From the NCBI GenBank assembly GCA_028066245.1, contig JALCBR010000017.1, forward strand, positions 1 through 55,216: a stretch of DNA of 55,216 nucleotides. The letters are read 5' to 3'. Source of the stretch: Pirellulales bacterium. GTDB lineage: Bacteria > Planctomycetota > Planctomycetia > Pirellulales > S012-138. Under the pieces are notes generated by a model that was not told the origin of the DNA, ran no database searches, and worked only from the letters and a program-made list of their open reading frames with translations. Both the position numbers and the translations under genes were made by a program. Positions 34,041-43,500 of this stretch are shown here, piece by piece. The stretch's first letter is position 1. Every line of letters begins with the position of its first letter.

Positions 34041-35237
34041 TCACCCCTGACGATCGCTGAAGTGGTCAGTAGTTTTATTTTTGCGCTGGGGATTCTTGCA
34101 GACAGGCAGTTTTGACTTCGCTTTCTTCTTTCCTGCGGTGCGACGCTTTAACGCCTGACCCGGCTTTGGTTTCGGTTCGCCATGTTTGATGGCCGTTTTC
34201 TTGTGGTTCTCCTTGTTTGAGCTTGTGGTGGATTTGGGCTGGCGGTATTGCTTGGCTGCGTCTTCAAGCCGGCGACTGACCAGATCTCGGAGAGACTTGG
34301 GGGCTAAGACCTCGACCTGATCGCCATAGCTGAGCAACCACCAGGAGATCTCGTCAATCCCAGACACTTTGACTTCGAAATCCAGCGATCCGTCCGCCCG
34401 CCAACGGGTTTTTTGCGTTGCGTGCCAGTGAACTTCGGCAACATTCAAGGCAACTTTGGCCGAAAACCGCGCTTTGATGCGATGGTCTGGTCCAGGCGCT
34501 GGGACCATTTGCCAAGCGTTGCCAAGATGACGTTTGATGGAGAAACCGCGCGGCACGCGAAATGATCCATCCAGTAGCGTGACTTCCAGAATTCGCCCGA
34601 GATTGAATGTCCTCGGGCTGCGATGCAATGATGAGCGACCGATCACGTACCAGCTTCGCCGGAGAAAGAAGATCCGATAAGGACTAAGCTTGGTTTGAAT
34701 CTCCTTCCGCTTCGTCGCATCAAAGTAACGAATACGCAGGTTGCGACGTCGCCCAGTTGCCTGCCTGACCACGTCAAATGTGGTTGACATGTCAGTGAGT
34801 GGGTTGAACTGCGAGACCATAATCTCGAGTGAGCGCAGGTCTGTGGCCAGCTCTTCTCGCAGTCGCGAGGGAAGACTACTCTCAATCTTGAGCGCTGCCG
34901 TACTGGCATGTTCCAGAAACGGCAACCCCTTATGATTGCCCATATGATGGCAGAGCGCGAGAACCGCGAGTGACTCTGCGGCGGTAAAATTTGTGGCCGG
35001 TAGGCTGCGTGTTCCACGCATCACAAAAGACTGGGCCTGCTCATCAAACTCGATACCAACATCGGATTGCCGCAACAGTTCCAAGTCGCGGAACACAGTT
35101 CGTCGGCTGACGCCGCATTCTGTTGCCAGCGTTCGTGTTGTCTGCGCCAGTCCTGATTGCAGAAGGTTGACCAGCTTAAGCAAGCGGTGAATTCGGCTGG
35201 GTTTGATCGGCGGTTTTTTGACGTTGCCCGGGTTCAT
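34041..35237 (-). CDS. HTH-WYL transcriptional regulator
   Basis: The 398-residue protein has an N-terminal DeoR-like helix-turn-helix (about 15-58; TLATECGVSRRTVFRDLELL), a WYL domain (about 165-250; LSPYRIFFLRRSWYVIGRSS) and a C-terminal WCX segment (to about 335). A Lys/Arg-rich tail of about 60 residues is unusual and may bind nucleic acid. WYL domains sense nucleic acid or nucleotide ligands. Its ATG at 35237 lies inside the end of the TolC-family gene on the same strand, a 62-base overlap, so the two are likely transcribed together and it may control them. Confidence 0.88.
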   Translation of the reverse strand: MNPGNVKKPPIKPSRIHRLLKLVNLLQSGLAQTTRTLATECGVSRRTVFRDLELLRQSDVGIEFDEQAQSFVMRGTRSLPATNFTAAESLAVLALCHHMGNHKGLPFLEHASTAALKIESSLPSRLREELATDLRSLEIMVSQFNPLTDMSTTFDVVRQATGRRRNLRIRYFDATKRKEIQTKLSPYRIFFLRRSWYVIGRSSLHRSPRTFNLGRILEVTLLDGSFRVPRGFSIKRHLGNAWQMVPAPGPDHRIKARFSAKVALNVAEVHWHATQKTRWRADGSLDFEVKVSGIDEISWWLLSYGDQVEVLAPKSLRDLVSRRLEDAAKQYRQPKSTTSSNKENHKKTAIKHGEPKPKPGQALKRRTAGKKKAKSKLPVCKNPQRKNKTTDHFSDRQG

Positions 35238-37584
35238 TTGGCCTGAAGGTTGAGACTTTCAAAGAGCCAGAAGACGTCTCAACATTAGACTCCCGAGCTG
35301 GGCGACGAAACAACAAATCCTCTTTCTCACCGAAACCAGTGCTCGGATTCCCCTGTTCCGGGTCAGCGGTTGATGATACTTGGCGAACCTCGCCTGCCGC
35401 AGACGTGTCGGGGGCCGTCGCCGCGGTTGATCCACCGGTCTCGCTTGAGCTTGGCGCGGAGTCACCCGGAGGTAAACCGTCAGTTGGCGTTGGAGTCATG
35501 CTCTCGGAAGTATCGACGTTCGCGGGCGCAGGCGTTGGAATCGGCTCGACATCAGAAAAGAACTCTGCAAGCGGAGGCAATGGGGCATCACCGGTATGCT
35601 GAGGATAAAGCCCACGACTAAACACACCTGGCTTGGTAATCGTATAGTCCATGGGGACAGCATTGCTCCGGAGCAAAGCCTTGTCTCGGGCGTCAGCGTA
35701 GGCCTTGGCCGGCCACGGCCCTTCCGCAAGATAGATATTGTTGTATTCCAACAATGAACCCTTGCGGTATTCAAACTCAGCAATGGAGCGGTTGTAGTTG
35801 ATGAGCGAGCGATAGTAATTTGTTTCTGCGATGGACTCCGCAGTGATGGCACGCAGCACATTGGCCCAATCACCGCCCCCCAAAGCTTCCGTGAGGTTTT
35901 CAAACACAATCGGAGCGATTTCTGCCTCCCGGCGAGCTGCCAGCCAGGCGTTAAACCGCGTTTGCGTCAGAACATAATTGCTCTCCAAGTTGCGGATTGC
36001 CTCGGCCAACAGATGTGACGCTTCTAACTCTTGTTCTTGCAGCTGAGCACGAGCACGGGCAAGTTGCAATTGCGCGTTCCGCACGCCGGCAAGTTCCTGG
36101 CGGAAGCCCAGGTTCATACTGAAGTTCAAACCGAGTTGCCATTCTTGATAGTCACCATCTGTCAGAGTGCTGAACGCGTTGCTGCCTGGATAGGGAAACA
36201 CACCGCGTCCGTTGGGATCAATCAAAGTGTCGCCTGCACCCAACAGGCGGTAGGTTCCAGACGCGTCCAGGCGAGGCAGCAGGAAGTTCTTCGAGGCAGT
36301 GAGTTCCATCTCTCGTTGTTTAACCCGCCACCGTTGGCGGCGCAGTTCGACCGTTCGGGCCAGCATTTCACACTGATCATAGACCCAATCAACGCCGACA
36401 GGGGCAGTTGTGGGTTCATCCAAGGGGCGGAACAGTCGTCCATCCGTGGATGCCAGTCCCATCAGAAATCTCAGGCGTTGTTCCGCGCGATAGACCTGCC
36501 GCAGTGAGTTTTCCAAAGCGGCCTTGTTGCGGAAATACTCCGCTCGCGCTTGAGCTTCCGCCAGCGGCGTGCCGGAACTTCGATTGCCAGCGCCACCGAC
36601 CTGTAGCTTGACATTGACGATATTCCATTGCTTCAGCACGCCGTCCCGAGCTCTCATGGACGCATCCAGCGCTCGGTACGCCATGTACAGCTCCCAATAG
36701 GCGTCTTCGACGTTCTTGACCTGATCGCGAACGCTGGCTTCAAAGTCGGCAAGTGTAATGTCATTGTTGATTCGCGCGATCGCCACACCGCGATAGACCC
36801 CAGCCGCTGAGTTGGGCCCAGCCACACGATTGAAATGCGTTCCCCAACCCTGCAACAATGGTTGGTTGAACCCAACCTCAACGTTGGTTTGCCAGTCTGA
36901 GGGCACTCCACGCGTGGGGTTATTGTTGAGTTCATAGTTCGCGTTGTGCCGAGCAAAGAACGTCGTTCCGACGGCAGATTGTTTGCTGAGTTGCGTTCTA
37001 TACGCACCCAGGTCCTGATTGAAATTGGTAGCGAAGATCGACTGACCGATGCCGCCGGTGTTGACGGGGCGCTCGTTGCGGTTCCAAGTCACGCTCGATG
37101 TCAACTGAGCGTCAAACGCGGCCAGCGCGGCTTCAACGCCAATCCCACCAAAACCTCCGCCAGTGCTTGTTTCCTGCAATGCCGGATCATAAACGGTGGC
37201 CACTCCGTCAGGCGCTCGCAGCAGATTCTCCGAAGCACCGGCAACTGCTGCACCCCCTTCGCTGGGACCAGACCCGTAGTTCAATTGCCGCACCACTTTG
37301 CTATTGGCCAAAGCGGTTTGTACGGCCTCTTCCAGCGAGATCTCGCGAAAATCCTCAGGCTTGAGTTGCTCAAACTCTTTGAGGGTAAAGGGATGGACTG
37401 AGAACGTGACCTCATCCAACGTCAACGTATCAACATCTGGCACTTCCACTTGAGTTGCCATCTCTTTGTAAAATGAGATGTCTGCGTTCTGGAAGTTGGT
37501 CCGCGGCTGGTGCTGAGCACAGCCGGACGCCAAGAGGCTGGCTAATGCCATCGCGACGCCGTAGTGTCTGATACGCCGACTCAT
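35176..37584 (-). CDS. TolC-family outer-membrane lipoprotein
   Basis: From ATG 37584 the protein has 802 residues. A lipoprotein signal with Cys22 (SLLASGCAQ) opens it. Two outer-membrane efflux repeats, about 240-640, show the long Ala/Arg/Glu/Leu-rich coiled-coil helices typical of TolC (RAEQRLRFLMGL; RNAQLQLARARAQLQEQELE). The C-terminal 110 residues are Pro/Ser/Thr-rich and probably disordered. It should form a trimeric channel-tunnel across the outer membrane. No membrane-fusion or pump gene is adjacent. A longer frame to 37656 adds 24 residues before the signal and is less likely. The end overlaps the WYL gene. Confidence 0.9.
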   Translation of the reverse strand: MSRRIRHYGVAMALASLLASGCAQHQPRTNFQNADISFYKEMATQVEVPDVDTLTLDEVTFSVHPFTLKEFEQLKPEDFREISLEEAVQTALANSKVVRQLNYGSGPSEGGAAVAGASENLLRAPDGVATVYDPALQETSTGGGFGGIGVEAALAAFDAQLTSSVTWNRNERPVNTGGIGQSIFATNFNQDLGAYRTQLSKQSAVGTTFFARHNANYELNNNPTRGVPSDWQTNVEVGFNQPLLQGWGTHFNRVAGPNSAAGVYRGVAIARINNDITLADFEASVRDQVKNVEDAYWELYMAYRALDASMRARDGVLKQWNIVNVKLQVGGAGNRSSGTPLAEAQARAEYFRNKAALENSLRQVYRAEQRLRFLMGLASTDGRLFRPLDEPTTAPVGVDWVYDQCEMLARTVELRRQRWRVKQREMELTASKNFLLPRLDASGTYRLLGAGDTLIDPNGRGVFPYPGSNAFSTLTDGDYQEWQLGLNFSMNLGFRQELAGVRNAQLQLARARAQLQEQELEASHLLAEAIRNLESNYVLTQTRFNAWLAARREAEIAPIVFENLTEALGGGDWANVLRAITAESIAETNYYRSLINYNRSIAEFEYRKGSLLEYNNIYLAEGPWPAKAYADARDKALLRSNAVPMDYTITKPGVFSRGLYPQHTGDAPLPPLAEFFSDVEPIPTPAPANVDTSESMTPTPTDGLPPGDSAPSSSETGGSTAATAPDTSAAGEVRQVSSTADPEQGNPSTGFGEKEDLLFRRPARESNVETSSGSLKVSTFRPNEPGQRQKTADQTQPNSPLA

Positions 37585-37814
37585 TGTGGGACGCCTTGTC
37601 TGGGAGGAAACAGTGCGTTTCGGATTTGTCGCCAGCGACCTGAAACTTCGCTCCAAGCTTTGGTTTCGTTCAAGTACGCCTCTGCGACCTCACCGTTATC
37701 GTCACCACAATCAGCAAACTTCAGAAAAACTGCTTATTTACAAAAATCAGCAATCTCACTGCATTCAGAAAATTCATCTTGTTTTTCTTATTACTCCAAT
37801 TATGCTCAAAATAC
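37585..37814. promoter_or_regulatory. AT-rich presumptive promoter region of the tolC-like gene
   Basis: This 230-base stretch, especially 37720-37814, is much richer in A and T than its surroundings, with many short A and T runs. It sits upstream of the minus-strand TolC-family gene. The base composition fits a promoter region but no single -35/-10 pair is clearly best. Confidence 0.4.
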
Positions 37815-37852
37815 GAAAAACTCCCAGGTTGATCTTTTGACCAACCTGAGGG
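37815..37852 (-). terminator. terminator after the thioredoxin-fusion gene
   Basis: CAGGTTG and its complement (about 37824-37830 and 37842-37848), extended by a G-T and a C-G pair, form a hairpin with an 11-base loop. Read on the minus strand it is followed by GGGAGTTTTT. It lies about 45 bases after the minus-strand stop at 37896. A T-run on the plus side (37856-37860) makes it weakly two-way. Confidence 0.7.
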
Positions 37853-37895
37853 TGGTTTTTGCTAGCAACGCATCTTGGCGGCAAAGCCAGTGGAG

Positions 37896-40046
37896 TTACT
37901 TGCCGTCTCCCGGAGACAAAGGGAATTCAAAACTTGTTTGAATGCCTTCCGCATACCTGGACTCATGCTTGCGTTGTAGGTCCTTGATTGTCTTCGCGAT
38001 CGCCGCATGCCCTGCTGGAGTTTGGCAGACCACGATGCACTTGGCTTCCGCGAATGGCACAATCTTGCCATGGCCGCCATCATCTGCCCAAGTACCAGGA
38101 CAGCAGGCTTGAATTGCGTTGCAATACTCGTCAATCATTGGCACGGTGCACACATTCAGTAGCCCTAAGTGCGCCAATCCCGGAAGCACGGGCACCTCAT
38201 CGCGTTTGCCCCCATCAACTTGATAAACGCGGACGATGTACGAACTGCTTTCTGGGTTGTCAGTTTGCTTGGCTTGGGCAGCCTCACAGCAGGAGCGATC
38301 GCCTTGATGGGCGCTCACATTCAGGAACAACTCGAATTCCTCATCACCAACTGACCATGGTATGGCGATTGTCTCACCCTGCCTGCAGACGGCCTCGCCA
38401 CAGGGCTTTTTGCTTTCTTGTGTGTTGAACAGCTTGAGGGCCACTGCGTTGGGCGCCTTCGGCATCGATTGGACCTCAAGACCCGCAAAGAAGCACGGGC
38501 CGTTTTGAAAGCCGACTTCTACACAGGCCCGCTGATGCTCAACGGTCACCAAATGAGGTCGACTAACAACCTCCTCGCCGTCTTTGAGCGTCATGTCAAT
38601 GTGGAACGTTTTCTTCACTGGAACACCTTGGGCAGCCGGTAAAGGTAGCGGAGGTGACGCATGCTGTTGCGGGTTGACCTGCTTAATGGATGTCGCCTGC
38701 GGTAGCGGAGTTCCCGGGTATGGCAACTCCACAGGGTGGGGAAACACGGTCGCGCGAGTCGCGGAGATCTCGTGCACCGGGCTTTCGGCCAATCTCTCTT
38801 CCGTCACGGAAAGGCATTCCACGTTGTGTCGCGGAATCCAATGCTTCGTCCCGTTTTCCTTGACGATGATGAAATCGTCCGTCATCCGCACGAATTCCCC
38901 TGCGTAACTGTGACGCTCGCCCTGGGTTGTGACAACGCAGTAGGCGCCAGTCGGCGGAGTTTCTTCACTGGGATTGATCGTGTGAGGACGAAACGCAGGC
39001 GAGGCGATGAGTTTCGAGTTGCTCGATGAGGTAGTCGGCAGGGATTTCGAATGCCACGTCCTGACCAGGTTGTGTGCAGGATGGCGAACAACAACGGCTG
39101 TAAGGTTTTTCGACGGAGAAAAAGGGCATTGGTCGTGTGCAGGGCAGCTGTCTGAAGCGGGACACTCGGCCGTAGGCCATTTTTCCACGGCCGAAGCTAT
39201 CGATGTCACCGATTGACACTCCGATGGCTTTACCGGGCGATGCTCATCGATCAACTGCATCAGGCCATTAAGCGCCACTTCGCACTCTGATGCGGCACCC
39301 CGCTCTGGCTGATCGCTGGGTTTGCTGATGACACGTGTTTCGGCAATGCCACCATCGACCTTCGTACCTTCACATTCCAAGCGGATCTGTCCACCATCAT
39401 CCTGCAAGCGAATGGACCTCGCTCTGATGACCAGCGGCTTCCCGGCGATCGTCAGTACGACGCGGCTGTCGCCTTGGCCCTTCACTTGGGTGCTGTGCTT
39501 CTTGCCTTGAATCCGTTTATGGATGGTGAATTTGGGAGAGGTCACCGTGTAAGTAGCCACAGCATTGGCTTGCGTGTTGGTCTTGGCGACCTCCTTGACC
39601 GTGGCAATCAACTTGTCCTTGTCCGTAAGCCCAGTAACCTTTTTGATGATCTTTCCATCCGCGCTAACGAAGATCTGCGTTGGAATGGCGCTGACCTCGA
39701 ATTTCTTTGCCGTTTCTTGATCTTCGTCAATATTGATGGCGATCACTTTGCAGGCAGCTTTCAGGCATTTGGCAACGTCATGATCAGCCATCGTTTCCTT
39801 CATGGCCTTGCACGGTGCGCACCACGGCGCGGAGAAGGAGTACATCACCACCTTCTTCTTGTACTCGCCGCACGACTTGCAGGCTTTGTCCGTTACCACC
39901 TGTGCAGCAGCAGTCTCGCACAACGGGCAAGCGGCTGTCGCCTGGACAGAGCACTTCGCAGAAGTCGCTTCTCCTGGCTCCGCCTGTTGGGCATGCGCCA
40001 TCGTGGGGGCGAGTGCGCAGATGATGAACATCACGAGTTTTCGCAT
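37896..40046 (-). CDS. secreted thioredoxin-fold fusion protein with secretin-N-like end
   Basis: From ATG 40046 (AAGGAG 6 bases upstream) the protein has 716 residues. It has a signal peptide (1-20), a Cys-rich lead (Cys32, 40, 43, 56, 59), then a thioredoxin domain with SAPWCAPCK (redox Cys76 and Cys79) to about 160. The middle is Cys/His/Pro-rich with repeated YCVVTTQGERHSYAGEF-like beta segments. The last 90 residues (GTWADDGGHGKIVPFAEAKC, then IVVCQTPAGHAAIAKTIKDL) match a pattern I associate with planctomycete secretin-linked N-domains (SWxxxGGxGxIxPF...VVxQT...H..IA..L). It is divergent from the secretin gene. A role in disulfide chemistry of envelope proteins is likely. Confidence 0.75.
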   Translation of the reverse strand: MRKLVMFIICALAPTMAHAQQAEPGEATSAKCSVQATAACPLCETAAAQVVTDKACKSCGEYKKKVVMYSFSAPWCAPCKAMKETMADHDVAKCLKAACKVIAINIDEDQETAKKFEVSAIPTQIFVSADGKIIKKVTGLTDKDKLIATVKEVAKTNTQANAVATYTVTSPKFTIHKRIQGKKHSTQVKGQGDSRVVLTIAGKPLVIRARSIRLQDDGGQIRLECEGTKVDGGIAETRVISKPSDQPERGAASECEVALNGLMQLIDEHRPVKPSECQSVTSIASAVEKWPTAECPASDSCPAHDQCPFSPSKNLTAVVVRHPAHNLVRTWHSKSLPTTSSSNSKLIASPAFRPHTINPSEETPPTGAYCVVTTQGERHSYAGEFVRMTDDFIIVKENGTKHWIPRHNVECLSVTEERLAESPVHEISATRATVFPHPVELPYPGTPLPQATSIKQVNPQQHASPPLPLPAAQGVPVKKTFHIDMTLKDGEEVVSRPHLVTVEHQRACVEVGFQNGPCFFAGLEVQSMPKAPNAVALKLFNTQESKKPCGEAVCRQGETIAIPWSVGDEEFELFLNVSAHQGDRSCCEAAQAKQTDNPESSSYIVRVYQVDGGKRDEVPVLPGLAHLGLLNVCTVPMIDEYCNAIQACCPGTWADDGGHGKIVPFAEAKCIVVCQTPAGHAAIAKTIKDLQRKHESRYAEGIQTSFEFPLSPGDGK

Positions 40047-40598
40047 AGAGATCTCCTTAGTCTGATGAGCGCGAGCGACCCTCGCTGGATCCAATTTTGG
40101 TGCTTACGCCGGTCTACAGGGCGAGGATTGGACCAAAACGGAACACACAGCGAAAGGCCAACCGCGGCCGAATCATCAAAGCGCATTTCCTGTGTATCCG
40201 CACTCACAAAAGACTAAATCGACTGAGTGAAACCCCCAGGAACCTCCCTCATGAGGATTAGCGCACGCGCGCGACCGCGGCAGAACTTGCGGCAACATCT
40301 GGCAGTCGTCACGTAAGAAACCAATCTCCAGCGCTGGTGTTGAAAGCAGTGGCAGAATGCTGCCAGTGCGTGTGATGACCTTAGCGATAGAAGAAAACAT
40401 TCGAGTGTTTCCGGATGTGTCGAATCTACTGATTCGAACAGTCCAGAATCTTTGGAGAGCTGTAGCAATCCTGCCGATGATTCCAGGTGCACGGACCTCG
40501 CCACGCCGCGGTAGGTCTGTGGATTGCGCGGGTTACCCCGTTGCATCCCCCGGAGGGAGGACTAGTTGTTGGCAAAATCATCTCGTGAGGTTCGAGCT
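40047..40598. other. divergent regulatory region
   Basis: 552 bases between the thioredoxin fusion (minus) and the secretin (plus). An imperfect palindrome, GCAGTGGCAG-AATG-CTGCCAGTGC (40346-40369), lies near the centre and could bind a shared regulator. A strong GGAGGGAGG sits at 40552-40560. No small gene is convincing. Confidence 0.45.
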
Positions 40599-43500
40599 AT
40601 GTTACGGCAAGCCATTGCGGCGACGATCGTTCTCTGCTTCGTCTGTGCGACGGTCAAGGCGCAGACCGGAGATGAATCCTTGCGTGACTACGCCGTCACG
40701 CACGCTCCCGCGCAAGAAGCGGAAGCAGCGCTGCAAGCGATGCTTGCCCAGCTGAATGTTCCGGGACGTGTGATGGCTGACCCGGAGCGGAACCGCTTGA
40801 TGGTCCAAGGCGGAGACAACATCCACCGCTTTGTCGAGCAGTACCTTCTGAGCCAGTCTGCTGTGGGGACCAACCAGCGTGAACAACACGCCGCGCCGGC
40901 TCAGCAACCATCCTTGCCAAGGGCGGTCAACTACCCGACTGTCCCGCAGCAATCAAGCCATCAACGTCAACCAACCTTAGCCCCCAGCCAGAGCCAATCG
41001 CATTCAGGTGAGACTTCAGGTCTGCTGACAAAGACATATGACGTCGCTCCCGAAGCTCTGGAAGCAACAGTTCAGCATCTCAAGCGTCACTACGCGCAGG
41101 CCCCTAGCGTTCGATTAGCTTCGATCGCCGAAACGGCGACGCTCATCGTCGTTGCACCGGCCGATATGCACGGAGATATCGCCGGGCAGATCGCCCAAGC
41201 TCTCACTCAGCCTGAGGAGTACCGTATTGTCTCCCAGGGCTTGGAGCCGCGCCAACCTGAAATCAACACACAACAAACGCAGTGGGACCTGCGGGCTCCC
41301 GATCAAACTCCGCGTTACCAACAATACGCCAAGGAAGCTCAGCAGTTTGAAAACAATGTGAAGCCAAACGGTGTTCAGCCTGTGCCCGCTGGCCCAAGAA
41401 TCAACCAGAGCCATCAGTACGTCCCTAGAGACGGCCAGGTTATGCAAGCGACGTTGGGGCATCTGGGAATTCAAACGGATCAAGGGCTTGGCTTGGAGTT
41501 GAAGACTCCAGCACCTGTCATCATCGGCGCGTTGCGACAAGGGTTGGGTGACCAGATTTCGCAGCACCCATTTGAAGGCGATCCCGCGGGTGCGATTTTC
41601 ACGATCTACCTCAGCGAAGAGTATGGATCGATCCGCTTGGACTGGAACACGCGCAGCAACAAAGTTGTCGTCCGTGGCTACCCCCAGATGCAAGAACGCA
41701 TGGCGCGATTGCTGACAACGCTCGACAGCCAGCAAGCATTGGAAAATGGCGAAATCCGCTTTACGTCTTTGCGAAACGCCAACCCCAAGACGGTGATGCA
41801 ACTCGTGCGAGCGGTCCAGCGTGAGCAGAGTGGCGCACGTCCCACAGCCAACAGCAACTACATGGTCGGCAATTTGTTCTATCGACGGCAACCCCAGGGA
41901 CAACCGCAACCAGGATCGCCTCAGAATCAAGATGGGCAGGTAGGACAACCGAACGGCCAAAGTTTGTTTCAGCCGGCCCCATTGGCGGGCGCAAACCCAC
42001 AACGTCCCGTTCGTGCGGAAGTCATCGAAGGGATCGGTATTGTCCTGACAGGAACGGAACAAGACCTAGAACAACTCATGGCTCTGATCGATCAGATTGT
42101 CGCAGAAAGCGAACTTTCCGAACCGCTCGTCGAATCCTACTTGCTACGGCATGTTGACAGCTCCTCGCTGGCAGACGTCGTGCAAGACATCTACGACACG
42201 ACTTACGCTGTCCGTCGCGGACCTGTGACGATCACGCCCTTCGTTAACCCGAATTCGCTGCTAATCATCGGGCAGGAAGGGGCTGTGGATCAAGCTAAGG
42301 AACTGATCCGCCGTTTGGATCAGCGCGGCTCACCAGGCGCTCAATTCCGAGTCTTCAAGTTGAAGAACGCAAACGCTGTCAACGTACAAGCCGCAATCAC
42401 ACAGCTCTACCCCACCGGTCAAAACCCAGCCACGCTGGAACCACAGGTCGTGGTGATTGCAGATGATCGTTCTAACACGCTTGTCGTCCGGGCCAGCCAG
42501 CGGGACTTGTTGGAAGTTGAACAGCTGATTCTTGAACTTGATGTCCCCGAAGGGGAGTTCGACTTGGAACTGAGAATTTTTCCGCTGCGAAATTCGCAAG
42601 CTCTGGACCTGATCGAGGTCCTGCAACAAGTGATCGTCGGCGACGCTGACGTAGGCTTTGGCAGCGGGGGGCAGACGCCTGCCAGCATCGTGATCAAGCA
42701 ATTTGACGCTCAGAACCGCATTGTCGATGAGATTCGTTCAGGAATCTTGAGTGACGTCCGCATTACCGCAGATCCACGAGCCAATACGCTTGTTGTGGCT
42801 GCTCCTGCTGGAGCGATGGACTTGATCGCCCAGCTGATCTTTGAACTGGATGCTGAGTCCGGTGTTGTCGCGGACATCAAAGTCTTCCCGGTGATCAACG
42901 GGGACGCTTCGGCCCTCGTCGAGATGCTGCGAACACTCTTTGGCCAGCAGGCGACACAGGGCGGAGGCTTTGGGGGGCAAACGGTTATTGCCAGTGCGAC
43001 AGCAGGAATTGTACCGTTGCGGCTATCCGTGGATGTACGGACTAACAGTATTGTGGCCGCAGGAAGTCCAGGCGATCTGCAGATTGTGGAAGCGATCCTC
43101 GCCAACCTGGACCTGGACGACATCGCCGACAGGCGTACTGACGTGGTCCGCTTGAAAAATGTGCCGGCGATTGATATTTCCAACGCGATCACGTCCATCC
43201 TCCAGACGGAAGCCGATCTGCTGGGTGACCAGGTTGCCTTCCAAGCTCTCCAGCAGCAAGTGATTGTTGTTCCGGAAGCAATCACCAATACGTTGATTGT
43301 CACTTCCACGGACCGGTACCGTGACCAAATTTTACAGATCGTGGAGACTCTGGATCGGGAACCGCCAATGGTTATGATCCAAGTCTTGATTGCCGAAGTC
43401 GCGCTCAACAACACCGATGAGTTTGGCGTTGAACTCGGCTTACAGGATTCACTGCTGTTCGACCGCAGCCTGTTGGGAGATTTGGTCACGACAACGAACA

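Noticed and set aside
39474-40217. Plus-strand frame across the thioredoxin fusion gene
   Set aside because: The minus strand holds the signal peptide and the CAPC motif; the plus frame has neither.
41115-42062. Another minus-strand frame (315 codons) within the secretin
   Set aside because: Same reason; the plus strand carries clear N-domain sequence.
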